Source: Agelaius tricolor (lineage: Eukaryota; Chordata; Aves; Passeriformes; Icteridae). Taken from it: 64,000 bases of DNA. Position numbers and translations under genes: made by a program. The stretch spans positions 75,371,381-75,435,380 of the forward strand of contig JALJCS010000001.1 of NCBI GenBank assembly GCA_023055355.1, in the 5' to 3' direction. The first letter of the stretch is position 1. The number at the start of each line of letters is the position of its first letter. Under the pieces are notes generated by a model. That model ran no database searches. It worked only from the letters and a program-made list of their open reading frames with translations, and had not been told where the DNA came from. This document shows, in pieces, positions 48,201 through 59,750 of this stretch.

Positions 48201-51200
48201 AAGAAATCCTTGCTTCATTGAAATAGATTTCAGGTTCTTTTGCCCTTATTTTTGTTTTTCAGAATTGATACCATATTAATTGAAAATTAAAGTAAGTTTG
48301 TGATGGACACCAATTATGTAGAAGAAGCAATCTAAACTGTTAAACTACAGTTAGGGTCCACTGAACAGAGAATTAAAAATGGGAAATCTGGGGCAAGTTT
48401 CCTAACCAGACACAGCTATTCGGAGTCTAATCCAGAGCTAATTGTGAAATGCATGCCCCTCCTTTGAATCTGCTTAGTTTTTATTATTCTTTCAGTTTGG
48501 AGAAATTCTGTGACTTCCCTCTTGCTATATAACGTTTGCCTAATCATTCATGCTATCACAACATTTTACTTAAATGGAAAAGTATCATCCATGCTGCGCC
48601 CTTGAGAATACTGAGCCACATATGGTCTAGAATGAAACATTGACTGAGTCAAGATGAGAATTTAGAACAGATTCCCCAGCAGTCACCCTTTCTCTTGCAT
48701 ATCCACCTCCTCCAACAGCATCAAGTGTGGCAAGGTTTTGCATTCACATCTGTGTTTCGAAATGCTTCACAGGGAATATACATGGCCAACCCTATGGCTT
48801 GGGGATTCATTTCTGGCTGCAGGTCGATGGTTGGTTTTGACATGTAAAGCACTGAGTTATGTTGGTTTTCCTGACCCAAGACACCACATTTTATGGTGCT
48901 ACACAACTGGATATTTACAGGATGTTAAAGAGGGCACTGTGTGTTTTCAATAGACCCTGATGTAGGAGGTCCTGAAATGGGTGATATGAGATGTGTGATA
49001 TAAAGGACACTGAGAATTTAAAGAGTCTTTGTTGGCAGTTCCTGGCAGGTTATCTGAAAGGTAACAGGTAAATTATTTCTGCTTGATATTGTAACTGGGT
49101 CTATAGAAAAAGAAAATTTTTCAGGGCATGGAGAAACAAAAGGCTTAATTTGGCCTGAAAAGAGAGGAACTGCAGAGAAAACGGAGAAACAGAAACTTTA
49201 CCAGAACTCATGTATGTTCGTGCATGCGCTCATGATCAGCATGATTAGAGCTACAGATATCACTGGGACTTAAAGATAAACTATTGATTAAATATTTAAC
49301 CATATGGGGCATTCTGCAGAATGAAGACGTTATGGTAAAACAGAAGAAATGAGATTGGAAAAATGAATGGCAAGTGTTTCAGAAGGAATGGATTTGTTTT
49401 TAAAGGTTTAATTTACCTGCTAAATTAACTTCATTGTATAATATATGAGACTCTTTTCTCAGAAAGATACTCTTAATAGATTTTCTCTTTTATTCTGTTT
49501 ATTTTAGTAGAAAACTCCCCTCATAATTATTTTAATTACATTTCAGTATAAATAATGGGGACTATTACTGGCAATATTTCTAGTTAAAATATCCCAGATT
49601 TAATATCAGTTTTCTCTGAAATTCCAGATATTTCAAAAGTAAATACCCTTTTTTCCAAACTCCTCCATCTTCATTTTCAGAATACTTTTAATGATGACTT
49701 TGGAACAGTTGAAAAATCAATTTTCTGGCCCTTAGAAATGCTGAGATGGAAAATCAGTCCTTCCCTTTGCATTTCAAAGGAAGTTAACCATTGATCTTTA
49801 GTATCATTTACATGTGATGGATTCAGTTTTAGTGTTAAAAGCTTGCATACATCAATCTTCTATCGGTGGCTGTGGAGCCCAGCAGAGCGTGTCTCCAAGC
49901 ATGTGAAACTCCTGAGAGGTCACATCTTGCAGTTAAACAGACAATTTTTGATATAAGGTGAAAGAATATACCCTTGAGGTGATAATAGTGCAAATTTGCA
50001 ATTTGCTGGCCAACCATTTCCAGTGTCCTGCAGCTTTAGCTCTTTCTTCAGTTGCATCCTGCTCCTCCATAGCAGCATTGGTGCTGTACATATTTCCACT
50101 CCCAGAGGAGGTTGTCTTTCACTTTCTGCCATGAGGTGGGATAGCAGGAAAGCCAAAAGCTCTCTGCAGCTGCAGGGAATCAGGGTTGGCTTGGGTCTGA
50201 GGAGGCACAGCCTGGCTGTATCTCCAGGAGCTGGAGAAATGAATCATGGTACATTCTCTGGCGCTAAGTTCAGCTTGTGTGGATGCACTTCAACTTGCTC
50301 ATTCCCCCAGAACAAAGTGGCTACATCCAAAATGCCTGTGAGGAATGGTGCTTGGCTATGCTGATCCCTGAACCATGCTGGCCTGCTGTCAGGGGAAACT
50401 CTAGCTGGCACAAGCCAAAAGTGCCAGGAAGTGCTGCCAATGGATAGCAGGATGATTTGATGTTTGCCAGTTGTCTGACCCTGTTGAGTTTTTTGGTGTA
50501 AATAATTCCTCTGGAGTTCATCTTGAGTTGGGAAATCTGGGCACTAAGCACCATCCTCACATGTCCTAGGGAGGTAGTGTTTCTCCTGCCATGCTGCTGA
50601 TGGAAAGAAAGGGCAGCAGGACCCAGTACCCCTCTTCCCACAGGCCCTAAGCATGCTCTCAGTCAGGCATGGCTAATATTTTACATCAGGACAAAAAGAT
50701 TGTTGTCTAAAGAGAATGAGCTCATGCAGCTCCACAGCCTTTGCCTGCACTGATAAGTCAAGCCCTGTGGTACCCTACATTAGTTACCTGAATTTTAAGC
50801 CCATTAGCCACCATGCCCTACTGTCACTGACGTTCTAAAGGTTCCTCTGAGGATGTCCTTTAAAGGCCTGTGTTTCATACTGAGCTGATAATAATGCAAC
50901 TCCATGCATCTCAGAATAGAACTTTGTTCATCTTCCTTATTGAGTGTGGGCTGCTCGCTGGAGGGGAGCACTTTTTGGTGCTGGGTAACCATCCAGAGTA
51001 ATGGCTTTTATGAATTTTGCTGGTATGTACTGTAATAACATTAATCATGATGAACTCATTTGGCAGTAATAGGAATGTCATATGTACTTGTATAAGAATA
51101 TTCACTGTAGTTCATCATTAATTAACTGGGCTATTATTTTAAAGTGTTACCAGACATGGTATGTAGAAATGGTTTACTTTGCAATCTCCTAGTGTTGAAA

Positions 51201-51635
51201 TCATGTAGGCTCTTTTGCTATGGTTTATGTCAGAGAAAATCACAACAGAAAGAGTGAAGAATCCAAGACTAAGATAATACATTTCAGCTGTATAACCTTT
51301 GGAAACAAGAATGTAGGACTTGCCATTCAGGCAAACTGCTATGAATGTTGTGGCCTATCTAGTCTGCCTGTTTCTCAGCATGTTCTGTGCCAGATATTCT
51401 AGGTATAAAAGAGAAAGAACACAAATGGGGAATTATATTCTGAAAACCAGAATTTTAGTACATCCTACTATTAATAATTTGTAATTAAGTACAAAGTTTA
51501 CATGGTAGTCTTTTGCAAAGGTCACTCATCCAAAAAAATAATACTGGCAGTTTCTTCTTTACCCATTACTTTGTTGTCATGCTTAAAGAGTTTTAGAGAA
51601 ATCAGTTCTGTTTTAACTAGACGAAAAAACGAAGA
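45256..51635. other. Long repeat-poor AT-rich noncoding DNA
   Basis: More than 6 kb in which no LINE, LTR, microsatellite of note or exon was recognised. Open frames are short, the longest being about 122 codons near 50.0-50.4 kb and open on both strands. It is a natural place to look for conserved noncoding elements, but conservation cannot be judged from one sequence. Confidence 0.5.
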
Positions 51636-52022
51636 AATAGGCTTGGAAGGAACTGCTGGATACTGATGCCTTGTCCCCTATCCAATCTATCCAATCTTTC
51701 TTGAGTGTATCAAAGTTCAACCTGGAATTAGCTGGGTTTCTTGCTACTGTAAAATGGTTGCAGATCTGCAGCCCAGTTACAAACCTTCTACTTGCCAGAT
51801 GTAATGTTATTTGCTGCTAATTACTTCTTGTGATAACCCTGACTTCCCAGTTAAATAGGACTTATTCCTCCCTGTGTTTATTCTTTTGATATATTTATGG
51901 AGCAGGTCATTCTAACTTTAATTGCTAGACTAAACACATTATGTATTTTAATTACTCTCAAAAGAAAGGTTTTTCTTTCCCTCTTTATGTCATAATGACT
52001 CCTATTTCCTCTACTCTCCTGT
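51636..52022 (-). mobile_element. Ancient CR1 LINE 3' half, diverged
   Basis: GGCTTGGAAGGAACTGCTGG opens the reversed 3' end. Further on, TTACTTCTTGTGATAACCCT, CCTCCCTGTGTTTATTC, TTTTGATATATTTATGG, AATTGCTAGACTAAACACAT, TATGTATTTTAATTACTCTC and TTTCCCTCTTTATGTCAT follow the order seen in old CR1 copies (DNA for the ORF2 C-terminus, GATATATTTGTAGAC, CTAAACTAAACA). Minus strand. No frame survives. Confidence 0.6.
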
Positions 52023-53421
52023 CATAGGTTAACTGTCAAGACTGTAAATTGATTTTGGGTCAGTGGGACTGTAAACAGTACAGCAAATGTTGTCTTGATG
52101 CTACTTGTGAAGATGGTATTTATGTTTCTTCATCCTTGCATCCTTTCCTCCCTCCTTTCCCTCTACATCCTAAGTCTTGAATATTGCTATTGAAAAATTC
52201 ATCCAGATCTTTTCCATCTTGATCATTTCCAGCCATGGGGCCTACAGCTTCAAGCAAGTTATTTAGTTACAACACTGTGACAGTGATAATAATACTGATC
52301 AGCTCACAAGTATCCCTTGGCCATAAATTATTAATTTGATAATCAAATAGATGAGTTTTGTCTGTTATTACCTGATTCAGAAACATCCACATGCATTTTA
52401 GTCTGTCCTTCAGCTTTTTTTCCATGCCTTCACATATCTTTTTATTCATGATTAAGCTTTGTTGAGAAACAATTTTATAGAGGTACAAAAATTGACTGAG
52501 AAATACAACATAATCCATTAATCCATTCACTTAGGGGTTTCATTGTTTTGCTTTTTTTCCTAGCTTTAACCAGCTTCAAATCTGCTCCTCAAATCTCTCT
52601 CATTGATCTTTGTGATTTCCAGGAATACATTGGCACAACTGCCTTGCATTAAGCACCAAAGCCTTGAAGAGTTACGTGATGCTATGAGATGAAAATTCTG
52701 CCATGCTGAATGGATGAATTATTCTAATAAAAGAAGCTCTTCTCATAGCACAGGTTTTCACCATTGTGGATTCTCTAATTGGGAAGATAAATTCAAGGAC
52801 ATAGCCTGATCACATTTACTAAAAACCCTTCAGAAGAAAGTGATGTCGAAGGGTAGAGAGACTAAAGGTGTTTTTAATCTCAAATTTCCTGTTTAATTCA
52901 GCAATTGTGTTGAAATTTATCATTGGTCTAATTTTATTTTTCATAATCTAATTACAATACCAGAAGAGCAGGGTTTAAATGGCCCTTTTTTGAATTAATA
53001 AATTAAAATGATATATGTAGATGTGTGGAAAATTCCTTTGGAACAGACATTTGCTTTCTTCAATAGGTTTACTGGAATAAAAAGAGAAATACAGGCAATT
53101 TTTTCTCATTCCACACTCACTACTGATTTTAAAGTATCAACAAACTTAAGCTAAATGTGAAGTTAAAATTGCTTTCTTAGATTTATGCACTGGGTAAAAA
53201 GATTGTTTATCCCTGTTGACCAGGTGGTCTTCATATATACAAACTCCAACAAATGAATATACTGATAAGTGAAGTGAAGCAAGACAATTTAACAGCCAAT
53301 GAGTAATAACTCAGTATGAAATTGTGAACACACTTGTGCTGTGTTCCAAAGCTTTTTACAGGTCAGGGGAAGAATAAGTTCCAGACTAGAGTTGCCATAG
53401 CTTTCCAAGAGGATCACTGAC
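52023..53421. other. Noncoding DNA, AT-rich
   Basis: Nothing recognised. Confidence 0.55.
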
Positions 53422-54540
53422 TCGTAGAATGGGCTGGGCTCTGGAAGGACCTTTACAGATCATCTATTTCTAACCCCTTTCCATGGGCAGAGATGTCACC
53501 CACTAGTCCAGGTTGCTCAAAACCCCCTCCAGCCTGGCCTTGAACACTCTCAGGGATGCAGCATTCACAACCTCTCTGGGCAACCTGTCCCAGTGCTTCC
53601 CAACCCCAGTGAAGAATTTCTTCCTAATCTAAACCTACCCTCTGTCAGTTTAAAGCCTTGCACCCTTGTTCTGTCACTCCAGACCCTTGTAAAAAAGCAG
53701 CTCTCTTGCAGCTCCCTCTCCAGCTCTCTTTAGGTACTGGAAGGTGCAATAAGGTGTCCCCAGTGCCTTCTCTTCTCCAGGCTGAACAGCCCAAACTCCC
53801 TCAGCCTGTCTTCACAGGAGAGATGCTCCAGCCCTCTGATCATCTTTGTGGCCTCCTGTGGATTTGCTCCAACAGGTCCACATCCCTCTTATGTGTGGAT
53901 CCCAGAGATGGATGCATCACTCCAGGTGGGATCTTGTAAGAGTGGAGCAGAGCTTTCTGTGTACACTACCTTTCATCTGGTCTGTCTCAAAATCATGAAG
54001 TTCTCATGGTCCTCTCAAGCCTCAGAAGACCCCTCTGGATGGCATGCCTTCTCTCCAGTGTGTTGAATGCACCACACAGCTTGATGTCATCAACAGCCTT
54101 GTTGTGGGTGAATTCACCCCCATTGTCACAATGATGTCAAACAGAGCCAGCCCCAACACCAACCCCTGGGGAACAACACTCACCACTGATCTCCACTTGA
54201 GCACTAAGCTGCTGCTGCAGCTCTTTGACTGCAACTATCCAGCCAATTCCTCCTCAACAGAGGAGTCCACCTGGCAAATCCGTGTCTCTTCAGAGACAAG
54301 GATGTCATGTGCAGCAGTGCCAAATGCTTTGTGCACATCAAGGTAGATGACCTTAACTTCTCTTTCTTTATCTACCATCACTCTATCCCCATCACAGAAG
54401 GCCACCAAATTTGTCAGGCATGATTTTCCCTTACTGAAGCCATGTTGTCTGTTACCTGGGACCTGAAGGAATCATTTACTAAAGTGATAATTTGAAGGAA
54501 TACTTGTCCCACAATACTTTTCAAGAGGAGGTGTTGGTAC
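53422..54540 (-). mobile_element. CR1 LINE, long 5'-truncated copy (younger subfamily)
   Basis: This is the longest and clearest CR1 here, about 1.1 kb, on the minus strand. The plus strand starts CGTAGAATGGG, CTGGAAGGACCTTTACAGATC, then CCATGGGCAGAGATG, CCAGGTTGCTCAAAACCCCC, CCTGGCCTTGAACACT, CAACCTGTCCCAGTGCTTCC and AAGAATTTCTTCCTAATCTA, as in the standard 3' end. On the minus strand, VPQGLVLGLALF (about 54,140-54,174) is the reverse-transcriptase PQG box. The catalytic box FADD is present as AVDD (54,083-54,097), so the two aspartates stay but the preceding residues are changed. The two boxes are in different frames. ORF2 is therefore inactive. The endonuclease half is absent, and the left side of the ORF2 match fades near 54,540. 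Confidence 0.92.
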
Positions 54541-55010
54541 ATTACGGGAAAGAAAGTATATGTGTGTGCAAGAAAGATGACATTACCTACTGCAATATCT
54601 GGTAATGAGAATGGCTGTCTGAACCTAATTTCATACATGCATAAATCACTTTTTTTGACTTATGCTTTGACAATTATCTTTACAGGTGTTCCCTGTCCAA
54701 TTTTTGTTTCCTGTGTTAGAGATGCTAACCTCCTACTTAAAAGAGAAATACAGGTAATTATTTGTACTATGTTACAGTGTAGTTTTGATTAGTTGATCCT
54801 CAAATGATTTACTATAAATAGTGGCATTGTATTATAGCTCTGTCCTAAGGATCCAAACCTCACTATTAATCAATTCACTGTGGTTTGTAAAAGAGATGGG
54901 AGGATTCAGTAATGCTTCACAAAAAATTGATAAGAAAAGAAAATTCTTCATGCTTAGTGTTTTCATTTATATCTCTTCATGGCTTCATCTCCATTGCCTC
55001 AGTACTACTT
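54541..55010. other. Noncoding DNA
   Basis: Nothing recognised. AT-rich. Confidence 0.55.
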
Positions 55011-55048
55011 CCATCTTTCTTTCCATCTTTCTTTCCATCTTTCTTTCC
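55011..55048. repeat. 12-bp tandem repeat, three units (CCATCTTTCTTT)
   Basis: Three identical units at 55,011-55,022, 55,023-55,034 and 55,035-55,046, then CC. Perfect identity indicates recent slippage and likely length polymorphism. Confidence 0.95.
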
Positions 55049-57842
55049 TCTTGATATCGATGGGAGAAAAAGAGTCTTGGGAGAAGGGAAAGTGTATTTT
55101 TAAACATTTACATAAATTATAGCCATGAAGAACCTTTTGTTTGAGCAGAATTATATAGGCCATAAATATCCCCAGGGTGGTCCCATCACTAAGGGCAGAA
55201 ATCTTCAGCTGACCTGAAGAATCTGTCTGAGGAAGATATCCAGCCCAGATATGCCATGGTGAGGGCATGTTTTTCTCTGTTAAGATCAGTCAAAGATATC
55301 CCATTGCGTATTGGCACCTCCTTTAGTCTGCATATATCTAGTTACCACCAGATGTGTTGTTTAAGGCCCAGAACCTCAATATGTGTTGCTGACAATGCTA
55401 GAAATCTATTACTGGAAGATTATAAGTACTATATCTCATTGTAACTGAGTAGCATAGCTCACTGTTGAAGTTTTATCTTTTAATAGATATGGATTTCCAA
55501 ACCCCTAAATGTTCTTAGAGTTTTCCCCCACCTTATTAAAAAAAAAAAAAAATTCTGCCTCTTTATCAATGCTCTTGTAATGGTCTCACCAGGATTTTAT
55601 GAGCATTTCTTCCATGTACTCTCATTTATATTTCAAAAGATCACCTTTTTTTTCCCCCATTATTTTTTTCCTATTGCCAGGAAAAAAATACATATCTTAT
55701 GCCTTAGATGCTTTAATCATATTAAAATAATACAATCTGCAAGATGAAGACCTTCAGCTTGGATTCACTCCACCTCACTTTAGGCACCAGACCAACTTGC
55801 CTAGGGGTTCTTACTCGTCAGCTCCCTATACAGGCAATGAGTGTGTCTGTCTGCATCTGTTGGTTATAGATGAAAAATAGGCTCCAATTTAGATATCTCA
55901 CTTTAATGTTCAAATGATGTAAGGAGATGCAGGAGAATAGTATATAATCCTGGTTTCCATGAAAAAACAGCCTCCCGGGCAGGATGTACTAGCCTTTCCT
56001 AGAAACTCAGCAACATCTCATTTCTTTACCTTCCCTGTAAACTAATGTGACCCACTAGTATATTCACATGTCCAAGTGCATTTGGCATGTGAGAAAAGAA
56101 GAGAAAATGGATTTTAAAACCAGCTCTTAACAAAAAGCACAAACTCTTTTATAAAGCTTGGACATTTCTTTTGAAGATCAGCTTGAAACAATAAGGGAGG
56201 GTAGGGAGGGGAAGTCACAGAGAGGTATTGGAGCAATACAGTACTGCAGGAGCACATCATAAGTTTTGGCTATTTGTACCAAACAAAGTCCAGTATGTCA
56301 CCTAGCAGAATGCTGTAATGAAACTGACAAAATGAAATTTAAAAATAAAAGAGAAAATGCCAATGTGCTTGTCATTAAATCTCTTTCTGAGCTACAATCC
56401 ATCCTTGACTTTTCTTTTGTTATATTTTCCTCTTTGTGGATACAAGCCAGAAAAAACATAGTTGTGGAGGCTGAAAAGGAGGATAACAAATAGTGCTTGT
56501 GTGTTCTTGGGTGAGATGGATGAGAGGTGGCAGAACAGGGCTTCATTTGGAAAAAATCCTGCATGCAGAGTCCGACTTTCACATTGTGTGTGCAGGACTC
56601 AGTTTCTACAGCACCATTCTTCTCATGGGAGTTGGCAGAATCTGAAACCAGTTCTGGGCCATTGCCCCAGTTGTACAAAACACTGGGAATGTTGGTGTTT
56701 TAACACTGGCCTGCAAAACACTTGTGATACCTGTTTTCTTTTTAAGTCTCTCTGAGAGACAAAGATAACAGGAAGTTTGCAATATGGCTCTGCCTTGAGA
56801 CTTGTCATTTCTGCTTCCATGTTTGACATACTCTAGGTACGTGACATGGATTAGACTTCTGAAGGTAACAGGTTTTTTTTGGAGACTTATCTGGAACTGA
56901 GGTTTGAGGCAAAGTCCCCAAATTCCTGCACACAAAACAGTGTGTTCTTTAGCTCCTTCTCCCGTGAAATGAAATTGATGGCACTTTCTTCAGAGAAAAC
57001 TGAAGAACTCATCTGTACACTCATGCTGGAAATCAATGGCCAGTTTAAGAATTATTGTTTGGCTACACATGTTGCACTCTCACACGTCAGCAATGTGCAG
57101 TGCTATATCCATGAAACAAGGTGCTGGTAAAAATTTATGTGCTTTTATACTGAGGGCCTCAGAAATGCTTGAGAGCATTTGCCATTAAAGTGCAACCAGT
57201 TTTGCTTTTGAAGGTCATAAAAGAGTAACCACACAATTTTCAGGATTTTGAAATTCAGTGAAATTCAGGATTCTTATGATATTTCATTTCTTAGAATCTG
57301 CTGTATCCAGTAAAGTTATGTAAGGTCCTGAATTTGGGCTTTCCTTGGATATGTCTATACTAGCAAAACAAACAGTGCCAGGAACGTTCCCCGAACACAT
57401 GAACTTTATCATTTATAGTGTTCCTCAGAGCAGTCTGGGACAGGCTTTCAGCCCATGCCTACCATACCCTGAGCAGTGCCCAGGAATGCTGGGATTTAAG
57501 GCAGGATTATTCCCAGCAGACAGTTTGCTTGTAGCTGTCCTGATGTGGAGGGCAGAAGATTTGGATAAGATGGATGTGGACCAGCCCGTGCCAGTTGCTC
57601 CTGAGCTAGAACACAGTCCAGGGTACATTTAAAGTGTAAAATGTTACAGATGTGGCCTGAAGGTCTGGGATCTTGCATGTCAGGAAAGTATCATAAAATG
57701 TCATTGAAATGGACATATTTTCTGACATGCTATTCTATCACTTAACCCTTCAGTTTCTTAAATCTTGTTCAAATTACATCTGTATTTCTCTGTCTCTCTT
57801 TTCATATATGTATGTGTATATATAAATACAAAAATAATATAA
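55049..57842. other. Noncoding DNA
   Basis: A 15-base A run lies at 55,538-55,552. Frames up to about 126 codons near 56.3-56.7 kb are open on both strands and unrecognised. The right end (57,804-57,842) is TATATG/TATA-rich and abuts the CR1 tail. Confidence 0.5.
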
Positions 57843-58178
57843 TTATAGAATTATTTGAGTTGGAAGGGATCTCAAAGATCATTTTCCTTGAACACTTCTA
57901 GGGATGGGGCAGCCACAGCTTCTCTGGGCAATCTGTTCCAGTGCCTCACCACCCTTACAGTAAAGAATTTCTTCCCAGTATCTAATCAAAATCTGTTGTC
58001 TTTCAGTTTAAAACCATCCCCCCTTGTCCTATCACTAAGTGCCATTATAAAAAGTCCCTCTTTAAGTCCTTTGTAGTCACTTTGTAGATACTGAAAGATG
58101 CTTTAAGGTCTCTCCAGAGCCTTCTCTGAACAGCCCAAACTCTCTTAGCCTATCTTCATAGGAGAGGTGCTCCAGTCA
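57843..58178 (-). mobile_element. CR1 LINE 3' end
   Basis: Starts TTATAGAATTATTTGAGTTG, GGAAGGGATCTCAAAGATCA, then TAGGGATGGGGCAGCCACAG, GGGCAATCTGTTCCAGTGCC, TCACCACCCTTACAGTAAAG, AATTTCTTCCCAGTATCTAA and CTTATCCTGTC-like words. It reads through to CATAGGAGAGGTGCTCCAGTC, in the canonical order. Minus strand, 5'-truncated after about 335 bases, with TA-rich simple repeat on both sides. A small gap replaces the CTTCTCCAGGCTG part. Confidence 0.92.
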
Positions 58179-58181
58179 TTA

Positions 58182-58202
58182 TGTGTGTATATATATATAT
58201 AC
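58182..58202. repeat. (TG)n/(TA)n microsatellite at the CR1 truncation point
   Basis: TGTGTGTATATATATATATA directly follows the last CR1 base that can be aligned. Simple sequence. Confidence 0.9.
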
Positions 58203-59708
58203 TTTATTTTTTCCTAACTGAAAAATAAATGCTTGAGCTAACTTTCCCTTTTAAATAGAGTCACAGATTTATATGGACCATCAACTGACTAATTTTCTGT
58301 GAGGCTATACCTAGATCTAATTAGGAGCTATTTGGTTTGCAGTCTATGGGTCAATTTCCTACATTTACATGTGACTCTTCTATGAAGTGTTGTCATCAAC
58401 AAAAGAAAGTCAGATAAAAGAATCAGGTTCCCCATAAGATTTGGAAATATTACTGCTCAAGATCCCAATTTAGAAAACAAGGGAGAAAAAAATTTCAGTT
58501 TCTGTGCCTTTCCCAACCAATATTCTCCATTACAAAGTACTGTCTGATACAAAAAAATGAAGAAATTGAAACCCTTTGTTCCTAGATAATAAAATAAAAA
58601 TTTTTGACAATAGTAATTTTTTTCAGCCTTTCATACAAATGGCTTTTAAGTTAGTGTTGTTTTCATGCCTCCATCCTCCCTGCTTTCCACCAGAGCACTT
58701 ATTTTGCAGCACCCTGGGAGGACTTCTAGGGACATTATTATTGATTCTTTCATTACCACTCTCCCCAAAACATGGATCAGAATCAGTAACATAAATAGTC
58801 CCAAGGGGAGCAGTGACAGGGGACAGAGGTCAAAAACAGGTGGACATTGTTGTTTCATCCTCCAGCACATGACACAGGGCTACAGACCTGCAACAGACTT
58901 AAAGCTCATACTCACCTGTGACAGATTATTCAGATGTTTGAGCTTAGTGGCAGAACAATGGCCTGAAATGAAAGCAGTGCAAGGATAAAACAGTTCAGTG
59001 TTTGAGTACCCTTGTTTTTTGGGGTACTTATATTACCCGTACTTACCTCCATGTGCTTTTCTTCCTCATTGCTGCTATCATCACATTAATGCCTTTTTAC
59101 TTCATTATCTCTCCATTCAAGCCCCAGGATTTTTATTTGCACTGGATATTTTACAATTTTAATCTTAGCTCAGGCTAGAAGCTTTCCTGCATGTTTTCCT
59201 TCTGAGTTTTTTGCTGAAAGCATGAGGGATCCAGCCTGCACACACACAGGGCATGCATTGCCTCTCTCTGTTATGGTTCTGTTGTTACCAACACAAATTT
59301 GTCTCATCCCCCAACTGACTTGCTTTCACTGCAGTGTTCCCAATTCCCTTGACATGACTTTACTTCAAGGAAATGTCCTTACATGGGGATATAGGGGCTC
59401 AACTAGTGAGTATTTAACAAAAGGACTTCCTTTTTTTCTGTTGTCTCCCCATATTTGTTAAAACATACAGTATTATTTCCCCTCATAAAGAAAGAACCTT
59501 TCCTCCCAGTTCCTTTTCAGTAACAGCCCCACAGTGGGAGTTAAGATTGAAAAGGCAGATTGACCATCCTGCTGTCATGCAGCTGAACCATGCTTGATGC
59601 ATATGCCCCATAAGCCACAGATGTTTATTCTTCTAAAATAGAAATAGATTGATATTGGAGTTGTCTTTTTTATTTTTTCTCAGAGTCTTTATTAAAACTA
59701 TTGCTAAT
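58203..59708. other. Noncoding DNA
   Basis: No gene or repeat family recognised. Open frames near 107 codons or less are unremarkable. Confidence 0.55.
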
Positions 59709-59750
59709 AAAACATTGGTACAACAATAGAAAACATTGGTAAAACAACAG
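59709..59750. repeat. Tandem duplication, two 21-bp copies
   Basis: AAAACATTGGTACAACAATAG (split here as AAAACATTGG and TACAACAATAG) at 59,709-59,729 and its 19/21 copy at 59,730-59,750. Confidence 0.9.

Noticed and set aside
53658..54346. Open frames on the plus strand at 53.7-54.3 kb
   Set aside because: They are antisense readings of the CR1 copy that occupies 53,422-54,540.
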